Below are positions 11,601 to 21,430 of a DNA stretch of 64,000 nucleotides, in pieces. A model generated the notes under the pieces. That model did no database searches, was not told where the DNA came from, and was given only the letters and a program-made list of their open reading frames with translations. Every line of letters begins with the position of its first letter. Within the stretch, counting starts at the first letter, position 1. The stretch is from Helicoverpa zea (taxonomy: Eukaryota > Arthropoda > Insecta > Lepidoptera > Noctuidae): assembly GCF_022581195.2 (NCBI RefSeq), contig NC_061454.1:8680001-8744000 (forward strand), in the 5' to 3' direction. Made by a program: the position numbers and the translations under genes.

Positions 11601-14600
11601 TGATTAAAACCAACCCGTGTAAAACTATGTTATTTTACAGAATCTGTGGCCGATAAGGGCGTAAATTTTTTTAAAATAATATTTTGACTGAATTTATATC
11701 GTAGTATTTACCTAATTGTGTTTTTTTATAAAAAGTTACTTGTGTTTCAAGTGAAAGAAGTTGTTGTTCACTGCACATGTCGATTTTGAATTCCGAGTAA
11801 GCGAAGAATTATGTTTGAATCACAAGAGTAAGTGATTCTAGTGTAAAATCCTGCCACTTAATCTGTTTTTCTTCGAGGGCGAATTTTAAAGGAAACCCAA
11901 AAAACCTCGAGTCGATTACACTGGTCAACAAATTATTATTTTTTTTTTGGTGCAACAGTGAAATATACAATTTCTTGTAGAATATTTGATACGTAATCGA
12001 AGTCCAGAACATAAAGTTCCACTAGCACGTAGGGATTTAGATATATACCCCTCCTAAAGTACCAAAAACGCGTTTTTTATGAAATTTGATGTAATTTTTT
12101 GGGGACAGCAGAATTTTCTAGTAATTTCTAACTAAAGCATTATATAGTACTACTTTCCCCGCATTAACCACATTTTAATTTATATTTTTGCAAGTTTTCT
12201 TTCTCAATATATACCATTTTATATGTAAAGTGGAGTTTTTTCATACTAACAGGCCAAATTAAATATAGGGAAGATCGAACTATCGTAGCTGTATACATAT
12301 TTCATGAAAATTTAAACTCTTAGCGTTCGAAATAAAAATGAATTTCAATCACAAAAAATTGTATATTTCACCTTTGCACCAAAAATGCTGTTGACCAGTG
12401 TTATAATAATTTATGTATAGCGAACTAGACCATACATACAAATATGAAATTCGTTTTGCATAAAACTGTAACTGACCTTGCCGGCAGCATCCAACAGTAA
12501 GTGAAGAAGAGTGCCGTGAATAACTGGTTCAATATTTAATTATTGCATTTGAAGCTCCTTGGATTGTATTCGTAATGTTATAACGCTTTCACACTAGCGG
12601 GTTTTCCTCGCGACGGGATTAGGATCCCACGGGCGGTGACGCGCTAAACGGGATACAATACACAATTGACAACGACCGGTACAAAACAGTATTTAATATT
12701 AGTGTTATACTCAATTAGTTTTTAATTCTTTCATTAGGTACTTGATGGTTGTTTTAGCGAAAACTAATATTGGATACACAGTATGTTTGCTCTACTTTGA
12801 AAAACTTATGTTGTTTTAATTGATTCTGGGTTTTTGGTCACAAGAAGGCGATAAAGCGTAGCCATCTGTCTCTGATGAGTAAAAATGCCCCCTGTTAAGC
12901 GGTACAATCTCTATGATTCAGCCACTGAAGTGAAAAGAAATGTTCAATATTTTTTTTGTTATCATTAATTAACCAGACTGATGAATTACTGCTTATAGTA
13001 CGTAAATAAAATTACCTACAGCTAAGCATCAATCTTATTTGTAATATTATTTAATTTGGTGCTAAAATAAGCACTTTTACGCCTGAAGTAAAGGTTCATC
13101 CAAGTTCAGGCAAACTATAGCTGAATTGTTGTAAAATTGTGTAAAATAATAGATGTAAATGATTATTTTCAGTTTTTTAACGTGGATAAAATAATGTTTT
13201 TCCTATAGTGCGTGGTTATTGGAGTTCCATTTTTATTTTACTTCGAAAAAAAATATCTGACTAGCTTGGAGTAGGAGGATCTCAATTCGGATGTTCGTTT
13301 TTTTTTTGTCTTTCTTACTCGAATTCTCGAAGTCTCCGTTTTTTTTTAGAAAATTCTTTCCTAATATGAAAGTCTATAATTACTTGCAGTCGGAGTCCAT
13401 TGTCTAAAGATCAGGATCTGATGACGGACACCCTGAGAAACAGATAACCATCAAAAATTCACGAATCAGAAGAAATATGTAGGTATGTCCAGTGAGATAC
13501 AATACGACCGATAAAGCTATGACCTTGATCATGATCATGGATCTCCTTAACCGTTGATAGAAGCGGCTTTGGGTATATTTTATGCTTTTTGATAAGGTCT
13601 GTAAACCATTATGGCCTTGACTGCCACAGAACGCATTAAACATATTAAGTATAGCTTTTTTATCCAGAAACTGAAAAAAGTAAAAACTTATGTACTTACA
13701 TAAAATAGAAAACGACTTTACAATATAGCCAGGGACCAAATAAAACTTTTGACATGGCTTTATAAGTCATGCAGTGGCAAAATAAACACAGTAATCCAAC
13801 CTTTTTATTTAAATATAGATGTACATACCTATACTTCGGCCGTTCAGAGAATGCGTTCCTGACACCTATCAGTTAGTCACGACTAGTGATGGGCACAACA
13901 TAACACTGAGTTCGTTACCGTTCCTTCAAAATGAACCGCCGCATTATTTTAAGATTATTTTCGTTTTAAATTGGCGGAATCATTTGTTTTATATTTTAGT
14001 TATTTAAGTGGAAACCAAAAAAAGGTAATATTCATATAATAAAATTGTTTTATTTATTCTTTGTTACAAGTACATTGAATTGAATGTGCGAACAGAATAT
14101 TAATCAGACTCCGATTTGCTTGAGGAGGTGGTGTCTTCATCATCATCTTCGCCTACATGTATAATTATATTATTATCAATAACAGAATCAATCCTGATAT
14201 CTCGGTCTAACAAAAGCCGGGTAATCAAATAAAAAAAGATCGAAAACACTTGAAAAACGTGGTCTATGCGCACGAAACGACAACGGACGACTGTTTTAGC
14301 GTCACAAAATGGCGGCCCATAACGCCATTTGGGGTTACCATTTTTAATCTAAGTATAAAAATGCGGTTTGGTCATAGTTTTATTTTTATATTTCATAAAC
14401 GTTATAATTAAGTCTTATAGTCCATTATTTTCCAATTCTTAAAAAGAAAATCAAAACGTATTATTTTATATTATAACTGTATAAGAACAGATTACGATAC
14501 TTGCCTGTTATTTTTAGCACAGCACTACAAAATATAAACCGCTGACATAACCTTGTAATAGCGCAGTATAGATTTAGAAAAATATTGTTTACCAAGTTAT

Positions 14601-17600
14601 TTGACACTCAGTTTGGCACAAAATTATAACATTCATTGATTATTGATATAATAATGTTGTTTTAATGCTCCTCAATTGTTAAAACGGTAAACAACCAGCA
14701 AAAATATTTTTATCGTAACTGCAACGCCATTGCAAAGTTACGTCGTCAGTTCAATCGCGACGTGTCAGGAACGCATTCTCTGAATGGCCGAACTTTAGTT
14801 AATTTTAAAATAACAATTATGTTTTACGCAAATTAAATTTAGCATATTTCCCAAAGTGATTTATGAATGTATTTTATATCTAAAATGAAGAATCCGCTTC
14901 TTCTAATTTAGTTATCAAACCTGCAGATACCGACTTCTGGAGCCATTTTAAAAGTTTTGTTTCGTCCCCCGTTTTTATTTATTTTTTGTTTAACAAAAAA
15001 GTTTTCTTACATTGAGGTCGGAGTCTAACTGGATGCAGCTGAGTACCAGTGTTTTACATAGTGCAACTGTGTATCTGACCTCTGTTTGGTAAGAATGGTT
15101 GTCAGATTTTCTAGTTCCTGACTACCCGTAACGACTGACTGACAAGATGACGGTCACCCATCCACGGACCGACCTACTTCTACCACTAATATTTATAACT
15201 ACAGGGTATCTAATATGCGGGTATTTATTGCTGTGTTCATTTCAGAAATTGTTTTAATGCAAATGGTACTATTTTTTGTGTCTTGTGATTTCCTGTGTTG
15301 TTAATTTTGTTGGTGTACAATAAAGAATAATCTATCTACTATCTACCTAAAAAAAAAATAAGTCTGAGAGTGCCGCCAGTGTCAGAAAAAATTAGAAGCC
15401 ACCGTTTGTCATGGTATTTCATGAGATGGGGTGAAATAAATACTAAAGAAGTAAGTATGAATGTGGATCGATGGTAGGGCATGCGATTTCGGTAAAATAA
15501 AAATTACCGGTAAAAAATCGGTAAATAAAATATTTTTACCGGTAAACCGGTAAAACGGTAATTTTTATATTAAAAAAAATGTGATATTATATCAATAAGA
15601 TTGGGTAGTCTGAAAGCAAAAAATAATTAAAAATACAAGGTATAAGGTGGTAAACATTTTTTGTGACGTGGGCCGTAACAAAAAAACATGTCAGTACCAT
15701 CCGTACGCGATGTCGTCGACAAAATGCAAGAGAAACGGCTGCGATGGTTCGACCATGTAAAAAGGAGACCACCTGAATACATCGCCAATATTGTGTACTC
15801 AATCTCAATAGACATACCCGGTCAAAGGCGCAGAGGCAGGCCGAAAACGTGGTGGTTGAGTGTCGTAATGAATGACATGAAAATCTACGAACTCGAAGAG
15901 GAAGATGTCCTGGATAGATTGAAGTGAAAGAAGAAGATACGGAAAGCGTCACAAGACGGGAACATTTTTTTCATTGAAGTGTAAGCCCTTTTTTATGGTA
16001 AATCGTAGGCATTTTATGGACCAGGGTCGCGGTAACTCTTTCGAACAATTCCGCAGCCCCGGCAGGCCTTGGCCCTGCGCGTGGAAGAACTCGGGCCGCC
16101 GACACGGGTCTGTTGTCTATGCAGACGGAGGAACGATGAGCCACCCGAACTCACCATCCACACTCCACAGACCGACGCCTACGGTGGCCGGGAGTCGTCT
16201 CTCGAAACTCGGCACCCGTGGTGTCTTCCTGGTCCACTACAGCGGCTGGGATGAGAGGTGCAAACTCGCACGCGCTCCACCGTCTCCTTCTCGAGCATGA
16301 CTGCTTCGCATAAGGAGGCGACGCCTTCCGATTCCCTCTCGCTCCGGACCATGGCTTGAACCAGGGCCGGACGCGAGAGGTCGCCGCTGCCTATTGGCTC
16401 GACGACGATACGGCGGTACCCTTCCCAGGTAGTGCACACCTAGACTGTTTGCTCCACCGTGTCCTTAGAGCTGTCCGCATGGTAGTGAAGTAAAAGCCCT
16501 TGCTCAATAAGGTCATAGAATAGGTAAAATAAGCATAAGCTACATTTTACCTAATAGGAGCTGACAGCTATGAGGAAATTCAGAATAACCGAATGAATAA
16601 AATTTGTTTAGATATTATAAATTAAGATGAGAATGAAGATTTGTATCTAACCTAGAGATAGTTAAGGAGCCACATAAGTTTACTTTCCTAAAAAACAGCA
16701 ACTTTAACCCTCTTACAATATGTAATGTATGCAATATTACATTATGTTCAGGCCACATAATGAAGATTTGACGTTAAATGAACAATTGCTATATATTATT
16801 ACAAAAACGTAAAAACCGGTAAATTACCGGTTAAATATTATTTTTACCGGTAAATTCAAAATCGCGAAAATGGGCGGTTTTACCGGTAAAACCGAAACCG
16901 GTAAACCGGTATTGCATGCCCTAATCGATGGAGACAGAGCGGCAGAACTAAGAAAAAAATGATAGATACATGCGTGACAGAGGACATAAATAAAAAGTGA
17001 GTGACTATTGGAATGAAGGCTGACAGAGAAGAGTGGAAACTGAGCAGAAACTTTATTGAACCCAGGCTCAAAAATTTGTTGAATTTTGTAGAGTTCATTC
17101 GTTTATTTTTGTGGGATTAGAGTATGGAATATGTAACTTTATATTTATTACACCCAATACTTAAAACTGTTAAGTAGGTATGTACCTACATCTGTACATC
17201 ATATCTGGCATTGAAGCACATAAATAAATAGTTAAGCAGCTGATAAAAAATGTATAACTTTAGATTTCTGCATTGAATTGCGGGCGATTAAGTTTAACAC
17301 TGAAATACTTATTTTAAAAACCTTATTAGTAGACTGCTTAGTTAGACCTTAGGGTTAGGTGATTGATAGTATAGTTATAGCTTGGCGATAATTATATGAT
17401 TTATACAATCAACCAGAAACAATTCATTTGCATAAATAATGCATAAATTCCCGTAAATATTTCTAAATTTCGCATTTTATGGACTCGTAGATCAACGTCA
17501 CCATTCTTATTGAACCGAATGCACGATTTATAAACGGAGCACACGAAATAGCACAGCACACACTCACACTCATAAAACACAACATTACGTACATAGGAAT

Positions 17601-17692
17601 ACTTCGGGCAAGTGTTCGAGTTGTATCGGCGGCACTCGCATGTCCTCGAGCTCGGCATCCTCAGCGCCCGGATACATCATGGCCCCCAGCAT
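2448..17692 (-). CDS. Lim3: Lim3 / LHX3-4 LIM-homeodomain transcription factor, complete, seven coding exons
   Basis: Coding segments, 5' to 3' on the minus strand: 17692-17593, 8514-8340, 7723-7521, 7310-7124, 3916-3762, 3162-2983, 2614-2448. All have AG/GT borders and matching phases, and sum to 1167 nt = 388 residues plus TAG. LIM1 (residues 39-89) has the zinc ligands C39, C42, H60, C63, C66, C69, C86, D89; LIM2 (98-152) has C98, C101, H120, C123, C126, C129, C149, D152. The homeodomain (about 171-230) contains VWFQNRRAKEKRLKK and the LHX3/4 signature TSP/SSP-KPARHVREQL. A Lim3-specific segment WSQYFRSMK follows, and the C-terminus has GGYPDFPPSPDSWL, as in LHX3. Known role: with the LIM-HD partner Islet/Tailup and the cofactor Chip/LDB it specifies motor-neuron and interneuron identity in the nucleus. 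A first exon at ~17.6 kb is an inference from phase and sequence. Confidence 0.9.
2983..3162 (-). CDS. Lim3: Lim3 exon 6, Gly/Ala/Pro/His-rich region
   Basis: Acceptor CAG at 3165-3163; donor G|GTATGT at 2982. It encodes ELSNDSYSTVALGGEEGS, a Gly/Ala run, then PPYLRAHSPPHPHYHYPP. Strong GC bias marks the exon. Confidence 0.88.
3762..3916 (-). CDS. Lim3: Lim3 exon 5, end of homeodomain
   Basis: Acceptor CAG at 3919-3917; donor G|GTAAAT at 3761. It encodes RRAKEKRLKKDAGRTRWSQ, then YFRSMKSGSGSP and a Lys/Asp-rich stretch ending DSFSHH. Confidence 0.95.
3917..7123 (-). other. Lim3 intron 4 (inside the homeodomain), no gene
   Basis: AT-rich, without convincing coding sequence. A CpG-rich patch at about 5700-5830 includes a perfect 14-bp palindrome GTGACTGCAGTCAC (5775-5788); another at about 4385-4500 has GC-rich runs. 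Both could be regulatory; nothing more can be supported. Confidence 0.6.
7124..7310 (-). CDS. Lim3: Lim3 exon 4, linker and most of the homeodomain
   Basis: Acceptor CAG at 7313-7311; donor CAG|GTCAGT at 7123. It encodes a short Gly/Asp linker, then KRPRTTITAKQLETLK to VWFQN. The intron splits the Arg codon just after the WFQN recognition helix, a position shared by many LIM-HD genes. Confidence 0.95.
7521..7723 (-). CDS. Lim3: Lim3 exon 3, LIM2 domain
   Basis: Acceptor CAG at 7726-7724, donor G|GTAACG at 7520. It encodes RFGTKCAGCGQGIPPTQVV to LVCKPDYEAARAK. The string GDEFYLMED is shared with LHX3/4 proteins. Confidence 0.94.
8340..8514 (-). CDS. Lim3: Lim3 exon 2, LIM1 domain
   Basis: Acceptor CAG at 8517-8515, donor AA|GTAAGC at 8339. 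It encodes SIPKCGGCHEM to YCTDDFFK, the whole first LIM zinc-finger pair. GC-rich codon use stands out from the AT-rich introns. Confidence 0.93.
8945..9135. promoter_or_regulatory. CpG-rich promoter-like patch upstream of the Lim3 LIM1 exon
   Basis: Against AT-rich surroundings this patch has many CpGs, a perfect CRE palindrome TGACGTCA (8972-8979), a CCAAT box (about 9049) and several CGCG strings. It lies ~450 bases upstream of the LIM1 exon on the minus strand, where an alternative Lim3 first exon could sit. A diverged repeat is the alternative explanation. Confidence 0.3.
10184..10459 (+). mobile_element. tRNA-derived SINE with 11-bp target-site duplication
   Basis: The Pol III B box GGTTCGAATCC is at 10209-10219. 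The 3' part carries GAGGCCTGTGCCCAGCAGTG and ends in CTGTAA repeats. The direct repeat CTGATCCACGG flanks it at 10173-10183 and 10460-10470. The tRNA-like head is shortened (no clear A box). Its 3' end resembles the end of the RTE LINE seen at 21075-21114, so an RTE probably mobilised it. Confidence 0.85.
11919..12400. mobile_element. Non-coding TIR element with TTA target duplication
   Basis: The ends are CACTGGTCAACA and its reverse complement TGTTGACCAGTG. Imperfect inverted similarity continues inward for about 50 bases (GTGCAA and AATATACAATTT on both sides). TTA flanks both ends (11916-11918, 12401-12403), a length typical of PIF/Harbinger elements. No transposase frame is present. Confidence 0.75.
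13404..13450. repeat. Short stretch resembling the giant palindrome's internal motif
   Basis: ATCAGGATCTGATGACGGACACCCTGAG here matches, with few changes, the segment at about 40200-40230 inside the palindromic element. It may be a fragment of the same family; boundaries are not visible. Confidence 0.35.
13835..14792. mobile_element. DNA transposon remnant with ~31-bp terminal inverted repeats
   Basis: The left end TTCGGCCGTTCAGAGAATGC and onward to CTGACAC is matched in reverse at 14762-14792, one difference being CCGTTC/CCATTC. No target duplication is obvious. Inside lies the tail of a protein-coding frame (14249-14100 minus), so the element once carried a gene. Confidence 0.8.
14100..14249 (-). 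pseudogene. C-terminal tail of a lost transposon protein (unidentified)
   Basis: A 49-codon open stretch ends TAA at 14102-14100. It reads with normal codon use through RLLLDRDIRIDSV and finishes with an acidic and serine-rich tail (GEDDDEDTTSSSKSESD). It sits between the inverted repeats of the 13835-14792 element, so it is probably the end of its transposase or accessory protein. The family cannot be named because no catalytic part remains. Confidence 0.5.
15013..15185 (-). mobile_element. LINE 3'-tail copy, antisense, same family as 56891-57073
   Basis: The reverse complement contains ACTGGTACTCAGCTG and GGTTAGACTGGAAGC-like text, matching the intact short copy at 56891-57073 with about one difference in five. 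No coding capacity; no clear TSD. Confidence 0.6.
15663..15960 (+). mobile_element. 5'-truncated RTE LINE fragment inside the hAT element
   Basis: The frame from about 15688 to 15927 encodes VDKMQEKRLRWFDHVKRRPP and GRPKTWW, the C-terminal tail typical of RTE reverse transcriptases. The direct repeat AACATTTTTT flanks it (15653-15662, 15961-15970). Confidence 0.7.
15991..16486 (-). mobile_element. 5'-truncated R1-clade LINE fragment inside the hAT element
   Basis: The minus strand encodes LSRPALVQAMVR and EAVMLEKE, then a conserved end VSRDDSRPP, nearly the same as the R1 fragment at 42873-43656. An imperfect 15-bp duplication GAAGTGTAAGCCCTT / GAAGTAAAAGCCCTT flanks it (15976-15990, 16487-16501). 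Confidence 0.75.
17593..17692 (-). CDS. Lim3: Lim3 coding exon 1 (start codon)
   Basis: The ATG at 17692-17690 has a strong Kozak context (CACCATG) and begins MLGAMMYPGAEDAELEDMRV. The exon ends T|GTACGT at 17593, leaving one base that with CC of the LIM1 exon makes Ser. An open frame continues upstream of this ATG, but the Kozak context and the start of the acidic MLGAMMYPG segment favour it. A different first exon (alternative isoform) is possible, as LHX3/Lim3 genes often have several. Confidence 0.72.
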
Positions 17693-18200
17693 GGTGACGC
17701 GGCCGCCCCGGGCCGCTGCGTCCGGCGCACTGCCGCCACCCCGCCGCACAACCCCCAACCCTCTTATCACTAACTCGCTGCCATTGGTCGCCGATAACAA
17801 CCACCACGCCCACCGACCAATCAACACAGACCCAGGGTACACCCACCGATCGATTGTAAAAAGAATTTTCGCAGTATTTCCCACCGATATTGAACACTTT
17901 ACATCGCTCAAGTGTTTACAGATGAGCGCCGCTACACCGCTTTACTTTTTATGCACCATTCTTTTGCATCAATAAAGGATTAAAGGTAAATCGGAATGTG
18001 GCTATAAATTTTCATAAATCCGAGCTTTTATTGTGGGCATGCGCAATACAAATATAAATGAAATGCAAATAGTGATGAAAAGCTCTGTAAGCGCCTACGT
18101 GCTACGGCGTCGGTGACATCTCATCGTGAGTGTGGAAGGCGCGTCGCGTAGCATCTTCGTAGCGTTACGATTTCTATACATAAGAATTCGCTTGAAAATT
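17693..18200 (-). promoter_or_regulatory. Lim3 upstream region, GC-rich 5' UTR and promoter
   Basis: Immediately upstream of the Lim3 ATG the minus strand is GC-rich for ~100 bases and carries CCAAT boxes in both orientations (17783-17787, 17817-17821). A second CpG-rich patch lies at 18090-18170. No TATA box is convincing; the start site cannot be fixed from sequence. Confidence 0.4.
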
Positions 18201-19054
18201 AAATATTTTTTTGAACAAAACCTAATGTAAAAATATTTTCTTGTTATGTGACTTCTAAGAAAATGGTTTAGAAAATATACACTCCTAATAAAAAAATCTC
18301 GAGATACTTATATATCATTAAATAAAACTACGAAACATTTTGAAAGGTTATCTAACCATGGCACTCACTGGTATGCTTATAATAGTTTGCTTTATATTAT
18401 ATTATAATGACGTAGTGCAAAACGGATTAGAGTACCTATCTCCTAAGTTTATTTTGGCACTTTATTGGAGCTTTATACTAGCAGTATACGTAAATTATGC
18501 TATTTGACACATTACCTCTATATGCCGATGTTAGCTTGAGGTTGGGAGACCGAATGTATTAATGAAATGGATAGTAAAGAGTGATATGAATTATAACTTT
18601 TTTTTACGTCTTTTAGAGTTATGTGGAATGAAGTACTCGTTTCCATAAATAAACACTGCTGCAAACATTATTTTTCTATACTATTGGAATTCAAAATTGA
18701 AATTAAGTAGGGAACTTAAAATAAAATTAAAGTATCTTAATGTACCTACTTAGAGTAAGTAGTTAAGACTTTATAGTTTGCCTATAACCTACGCTTAATA
18801 AAAAGTTATGTGAGCAAGTCATTCTGAAAAATCTATCTCCTGAAAAAGACAGATGATTATCTACGAAGTTAAGCTCATGTGTCTCGGCCGAACTTGGCTA
18901 GTATATCATGGTGACAAGTTGCTGAGTCTGCAACTATCTTCGCTAACTTATAGGTAGCTCGGGAATTAGGTAGACTCGTACCAATTTCCAATACATTTAT
19001 AGAGTTAAACCGATTCCAAAACTGTTATAGTCTAAAATTTGGTATATTTTACTG
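18201..19054. other. AT-rich intergenic sequence
   Basis: No gene, inverted repeat or recognised element is visible in this stretch. Confidence 0.6.
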
Positions 19055-19587
19055 ATTTCAATGTTTTTTTTTTTTATGAAATTATTCATATTCTGTTATT
19101 CAATTTTATTTACCTAGATATTAAAAGAACTAGTATTTTACAATTATATTTACATTTACATATATACACAAATAAAAAAGAGGAGAAAAAATAAATATTC
19201 ATCCTCATCGCTGTCAGCCACTTGACGAAGCTGACCACAACAAGTGGAGAAGTCGTTTCTTCGGTGCCGGCAGTCCTTTCGGAAGTGGAAAATTTCTATG
19301 GCCAGTTATACGCATTGCATGCATCTCGACCTGATCCCGGAAATTAGGATTCTAGAGCCACATTAACACGCCATTTCATCGAAGACCTGCCAGAAGTCAA
19401 CAGTGGCAAAATAGAGATCGCTCTGAGACAGCTCAAAAATGGAAAAGCCCCTGGCGAGGGTGGCATTACAACAGAGCTATTAAAAGCAGGAGAGGTAAGC
19501 CCGTACTGGGGGAGCTCCAGCAGCTTTTTAATGCCGTCCTGTTTGAAGGGAGAACTCCAGCGGCATAGAGTAGGAGTGTTGTCGTCT

Positions 19588-19801
19588 TCTATACTATACT
19601 AATATTATAAATAGGAAAACTTTGTTTGTTTGTTTGTTTGTTTGGTTGTAATGAATAGGCTCAAAAACTATTGGACCGTTTTTTAAAATTCTTTCACCAT
19701 TCGAAAGCTACATTATCCACGAATAACATAGGCTATATTTTATCCCGGTAGGGGGAAGTAGTTACCAGGGGACGCGGGTAAAACCGCGTGAAAACGGCTA
19801 G
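19588..19801 (+). mobile_element. Lep1-type non-autonomous Helitron
   Basis: It begins TCTATACTATACTAATATTA, continues with TTTG repeats and AATAGGCTCAAAAAC, and ends GTGAAAACGGCTAG followed by T. A 5' TC, 3' CTAG and lack of a TSD fit a Helitron of the Lep1 family. It splits the coding region of the RTE copy around it (CGTCT before, TTCTTATAAAA after). Confidence 0.85.
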
Positions 19802-19887
19802 TGTTCTTATAAAAGGGACACAAAACCCAGTTGAAGAACTATTGACCCATTTCCCTCCTAAGCCACGTATGTGCACTGTTCTCAAGA

Positions 19888-20979
19888 GTGATCACGAACC
19901 GACTTGCGCGAAGACTCGACGAATTCCAAACACCGGAGCAGGCTGGGTTTCGGAGCGGATACGGCACCATAGACCACATCCACACAGTGCGGCAGATTAT
20001 ACAGAAGACCGAAGAGTATAATCAGCCCCTGTGTCTAGCATTTTTGGACTATGAGAAGGCCTTTGACTCGGTTGAATTCTGGTCTGTTCTGGAGTCCCTG
20101 CAGCGTTGTCAAGTAGATTGGCGATACATCCAAGTGATGAGATGTCTCTACGAAGCCGCTACAATGTCCGTCCAAGTACAGAATCAGCAAACAAAGCCCA
20201 TACCGTTGCATCGAGGAGTGAGACAAGGGCGTGTTATTTCCCCGAAACTGTTCACTAATGCAATGGAGGATATGTTCAAGACGCTGAACTGGAAAGGACG
20301 CGGCATCAACATCAATGGCGAACACATCTCTCACTTGCAATTTGCTGACGATATCGTCATCATGGCGGAAACGCTGCAGGACCTACAACAGATGCTGAAC
20401 GACCTGGCTGAATCTTCTCTACGCATCGGCCTACGGATGAACTTGGACAAAACCAAGGTCATGTTCAATGAACATGTTCTACCGGAACCGATTGCGATAC
20501 ACGGCGCCGTTCTCGAAGTTGTTCGGAAATATGTATACCTCGGGCAGACATTGCAGTTACAGGTACAGTTTGCAGTTACAGTTGCAGGTAGAAACAACTT
20601 TGAGGACGAGGTGAATAGGAGAATTCAGTTGGGTTGGGCTGCATTTGGGAAGCTACGTCGAGTCCTAACATCGTCGATCCCACAGTGCCTAAAGACAAAA
20701 GTCTTCAATCAGTGCGTCCTACCTGTCATGACTTACGGAGCCGAAACGTGGACATTGACGGTACGGCTGGTCCACAAGTTTAAAGTCGCTCAGCGGGCTA
20801 TGGAAAGAGCTATGCTCGGCATTTCTCTGAGGGATCGCATCAGAAATGAGGTAATCCGTCAGAGAATCAAGGTCATCGACATAGCCCACCGAATCAGCAA
20901 GCTGAAGTGGCAGTGGGCTGGCCATATTAGCCGAAGAACCGATAAGAGTGGAGACCACGCCTCGGCAAACGTAGTGTAG
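19888..20979 (+). pseudogene. RTE reverse transcriptase, partial and broken
   Basis: The 363-codon open frame contains the RT domain: AFLDYEKAFDSV (block A, catalytic Asp), GVRQGRVISPKLFTNAMED (block B), LQFADDIVIMAE (catalytic FADD) and KYVYLGQT, followed by the RTE-type end RRIQLGWAAFGKL, QCVLPVMTYGAETW and KLKWQWAGHISRR. This matches RTE endonuclease-reverse transcriptases common in Lepidoptera. The endonuclease and the RT start are missing or shifted upstream (Helitron insertion, frameshift near 19860). A short expansion of CAGTTACAG-type repeats (20554-20587) has been added after YLGQT. The frame ends in a stop before the normal C-terminus, whose remains continue to ~21080. Confidence 0.85.
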
Positions 20980-21125
20980 GACGTCCTCAGGCACGGTGGA
21001 GTGATGACTTGCGCAAGACGGCTGGCAGGAGCTGGATGCGAGAAGCCGAAAATCGATCTGAGTGGCGTGCACTTGGAGAGGCCTATGTCCAGCTGTGGTA
21101 GGCTGATGATGATGATCGCTGTCAG

Positions 21126-21430
21126 CGGGGCTCGTGCCTAAAAGGCTGGCTGCATTGCCACGCTGCTTTGGCCGAAGTATAGGCCAGCCTTTTTGACTCC
21201 ACTAATCGCTTGGATATTTCGCGATAAAATCTGTGGGTACTTGGGCCCCATGGTCCCAAGGTTTCAAACCCGAACGGCTCAAACATGTAATTGCCGGTGA
21301 GGTTTACATACCTATTTGCGCCGTTTGAGGTTTTCTGCGGCTGCAGCAGCTGCACTGTATTGGGAAGGTGGGAAGGTGCAAGGGTGTCGACGCAAGTTAC
21401 GTCCCACACCAAAGACCTTCCATCTTCCAA
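21126..21430 (-). pseudogene. LINE ORF2 C-terminal fragment
   Basis: The frame from 21430 reads VNLTGNYMFEPFGFETLGPW and ISKRLVESKRLAYTS, then frameshifts in the normally conserved G-Q-R-I-S-x-A-x-Q-R-G-N-A-A-S-L-L-G end, parts of which read in another frame. It is a dead remnant of the LINE at 19064-21449. The motif is common at the 3' ends of lepidopteran LINEs; I cannot place the clade. Confidence 0.6.

Larger units (their letters stand above)
15475..16923. mobile_element. hAT-like non-autonomous element, 8-bp TSD, carrying two LINE fragments
   Basis: The ends are TAGGGCATGCGAT and ATTGCATGCCCTA, with subterminal repeats of ACCGGTAAA in both orientations. The 8-bp duplication ATCGATGG flanks it (15467-15474, 16924-16931), which with TAGGG ends points to hAT. 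No transposase remains. Two later insertions, each with its own TSD, make up over half its length. Confidence 0.85.
15364..17047 (+). pseudogene. Degraded RTE-type LINE C-terminus, split by a hAT element
   Basis: Joining 15364-15474 to 16932-17047 gives a degraded reading similar to RTE-type reverse-transcriptase tails: SEKIRSHRLSWYF, later TEDINKK and ADREEWKLSRN. Stops and length changes show it is dead. It is the oldest layer of the nest: the hAT-like element at 15475-16923 sits inside it. Confidence 0.55.
8515..17592 (-). other. Lim3 intron 1, mostly repeats
   Basis: The 9-kb intron between the start exon and LIM1 holds the CpG patch at ~9 kb, a SINE (10184-10459), two TIR elements (11919-12400 and 13835-14792), a LINE tail (15013-15185) and a nested hAT/LINE cluster (15364-17047), listed separately. 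The stretches 9136-10172, 10471-11915, 12404-13380 and 17048-17592 show no coding or repeat structure I can support, apart from homopolymer runs near 10030-10080. Confidence 0.6.
19218..21114 (+). mobile_element. RTE-clade LINE, 5'-truncated, 11-bp TSD
   Basis: It encodes the reverse-transcriptase region of an RTE element and ends in AGGCTGATGATGATG. The direct repeat ATCGCTGTCAG flanks it at 19207-19217 and 21115-21125. It is inserted in an older antisense LINE and is itself interrupted by a Helitron at 19588-19801. Confidence 0.88.

Noticed and set aside
15500..15570. Direct and inverted ACCGGTAAA repeats as a possible CRISPR-like or origin array
   Set aside because: They are subterminal repeats of the hAT-like element, irregularly spaced and present at both ends.
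17585..17911. Longer N-terminal extension of the Lim3 first exon (start at 17911)
   Set aside because: The upstream part has no Lim3-like content; the ATG at 17692 has the better context and starts the MLGAMMYPG segment.
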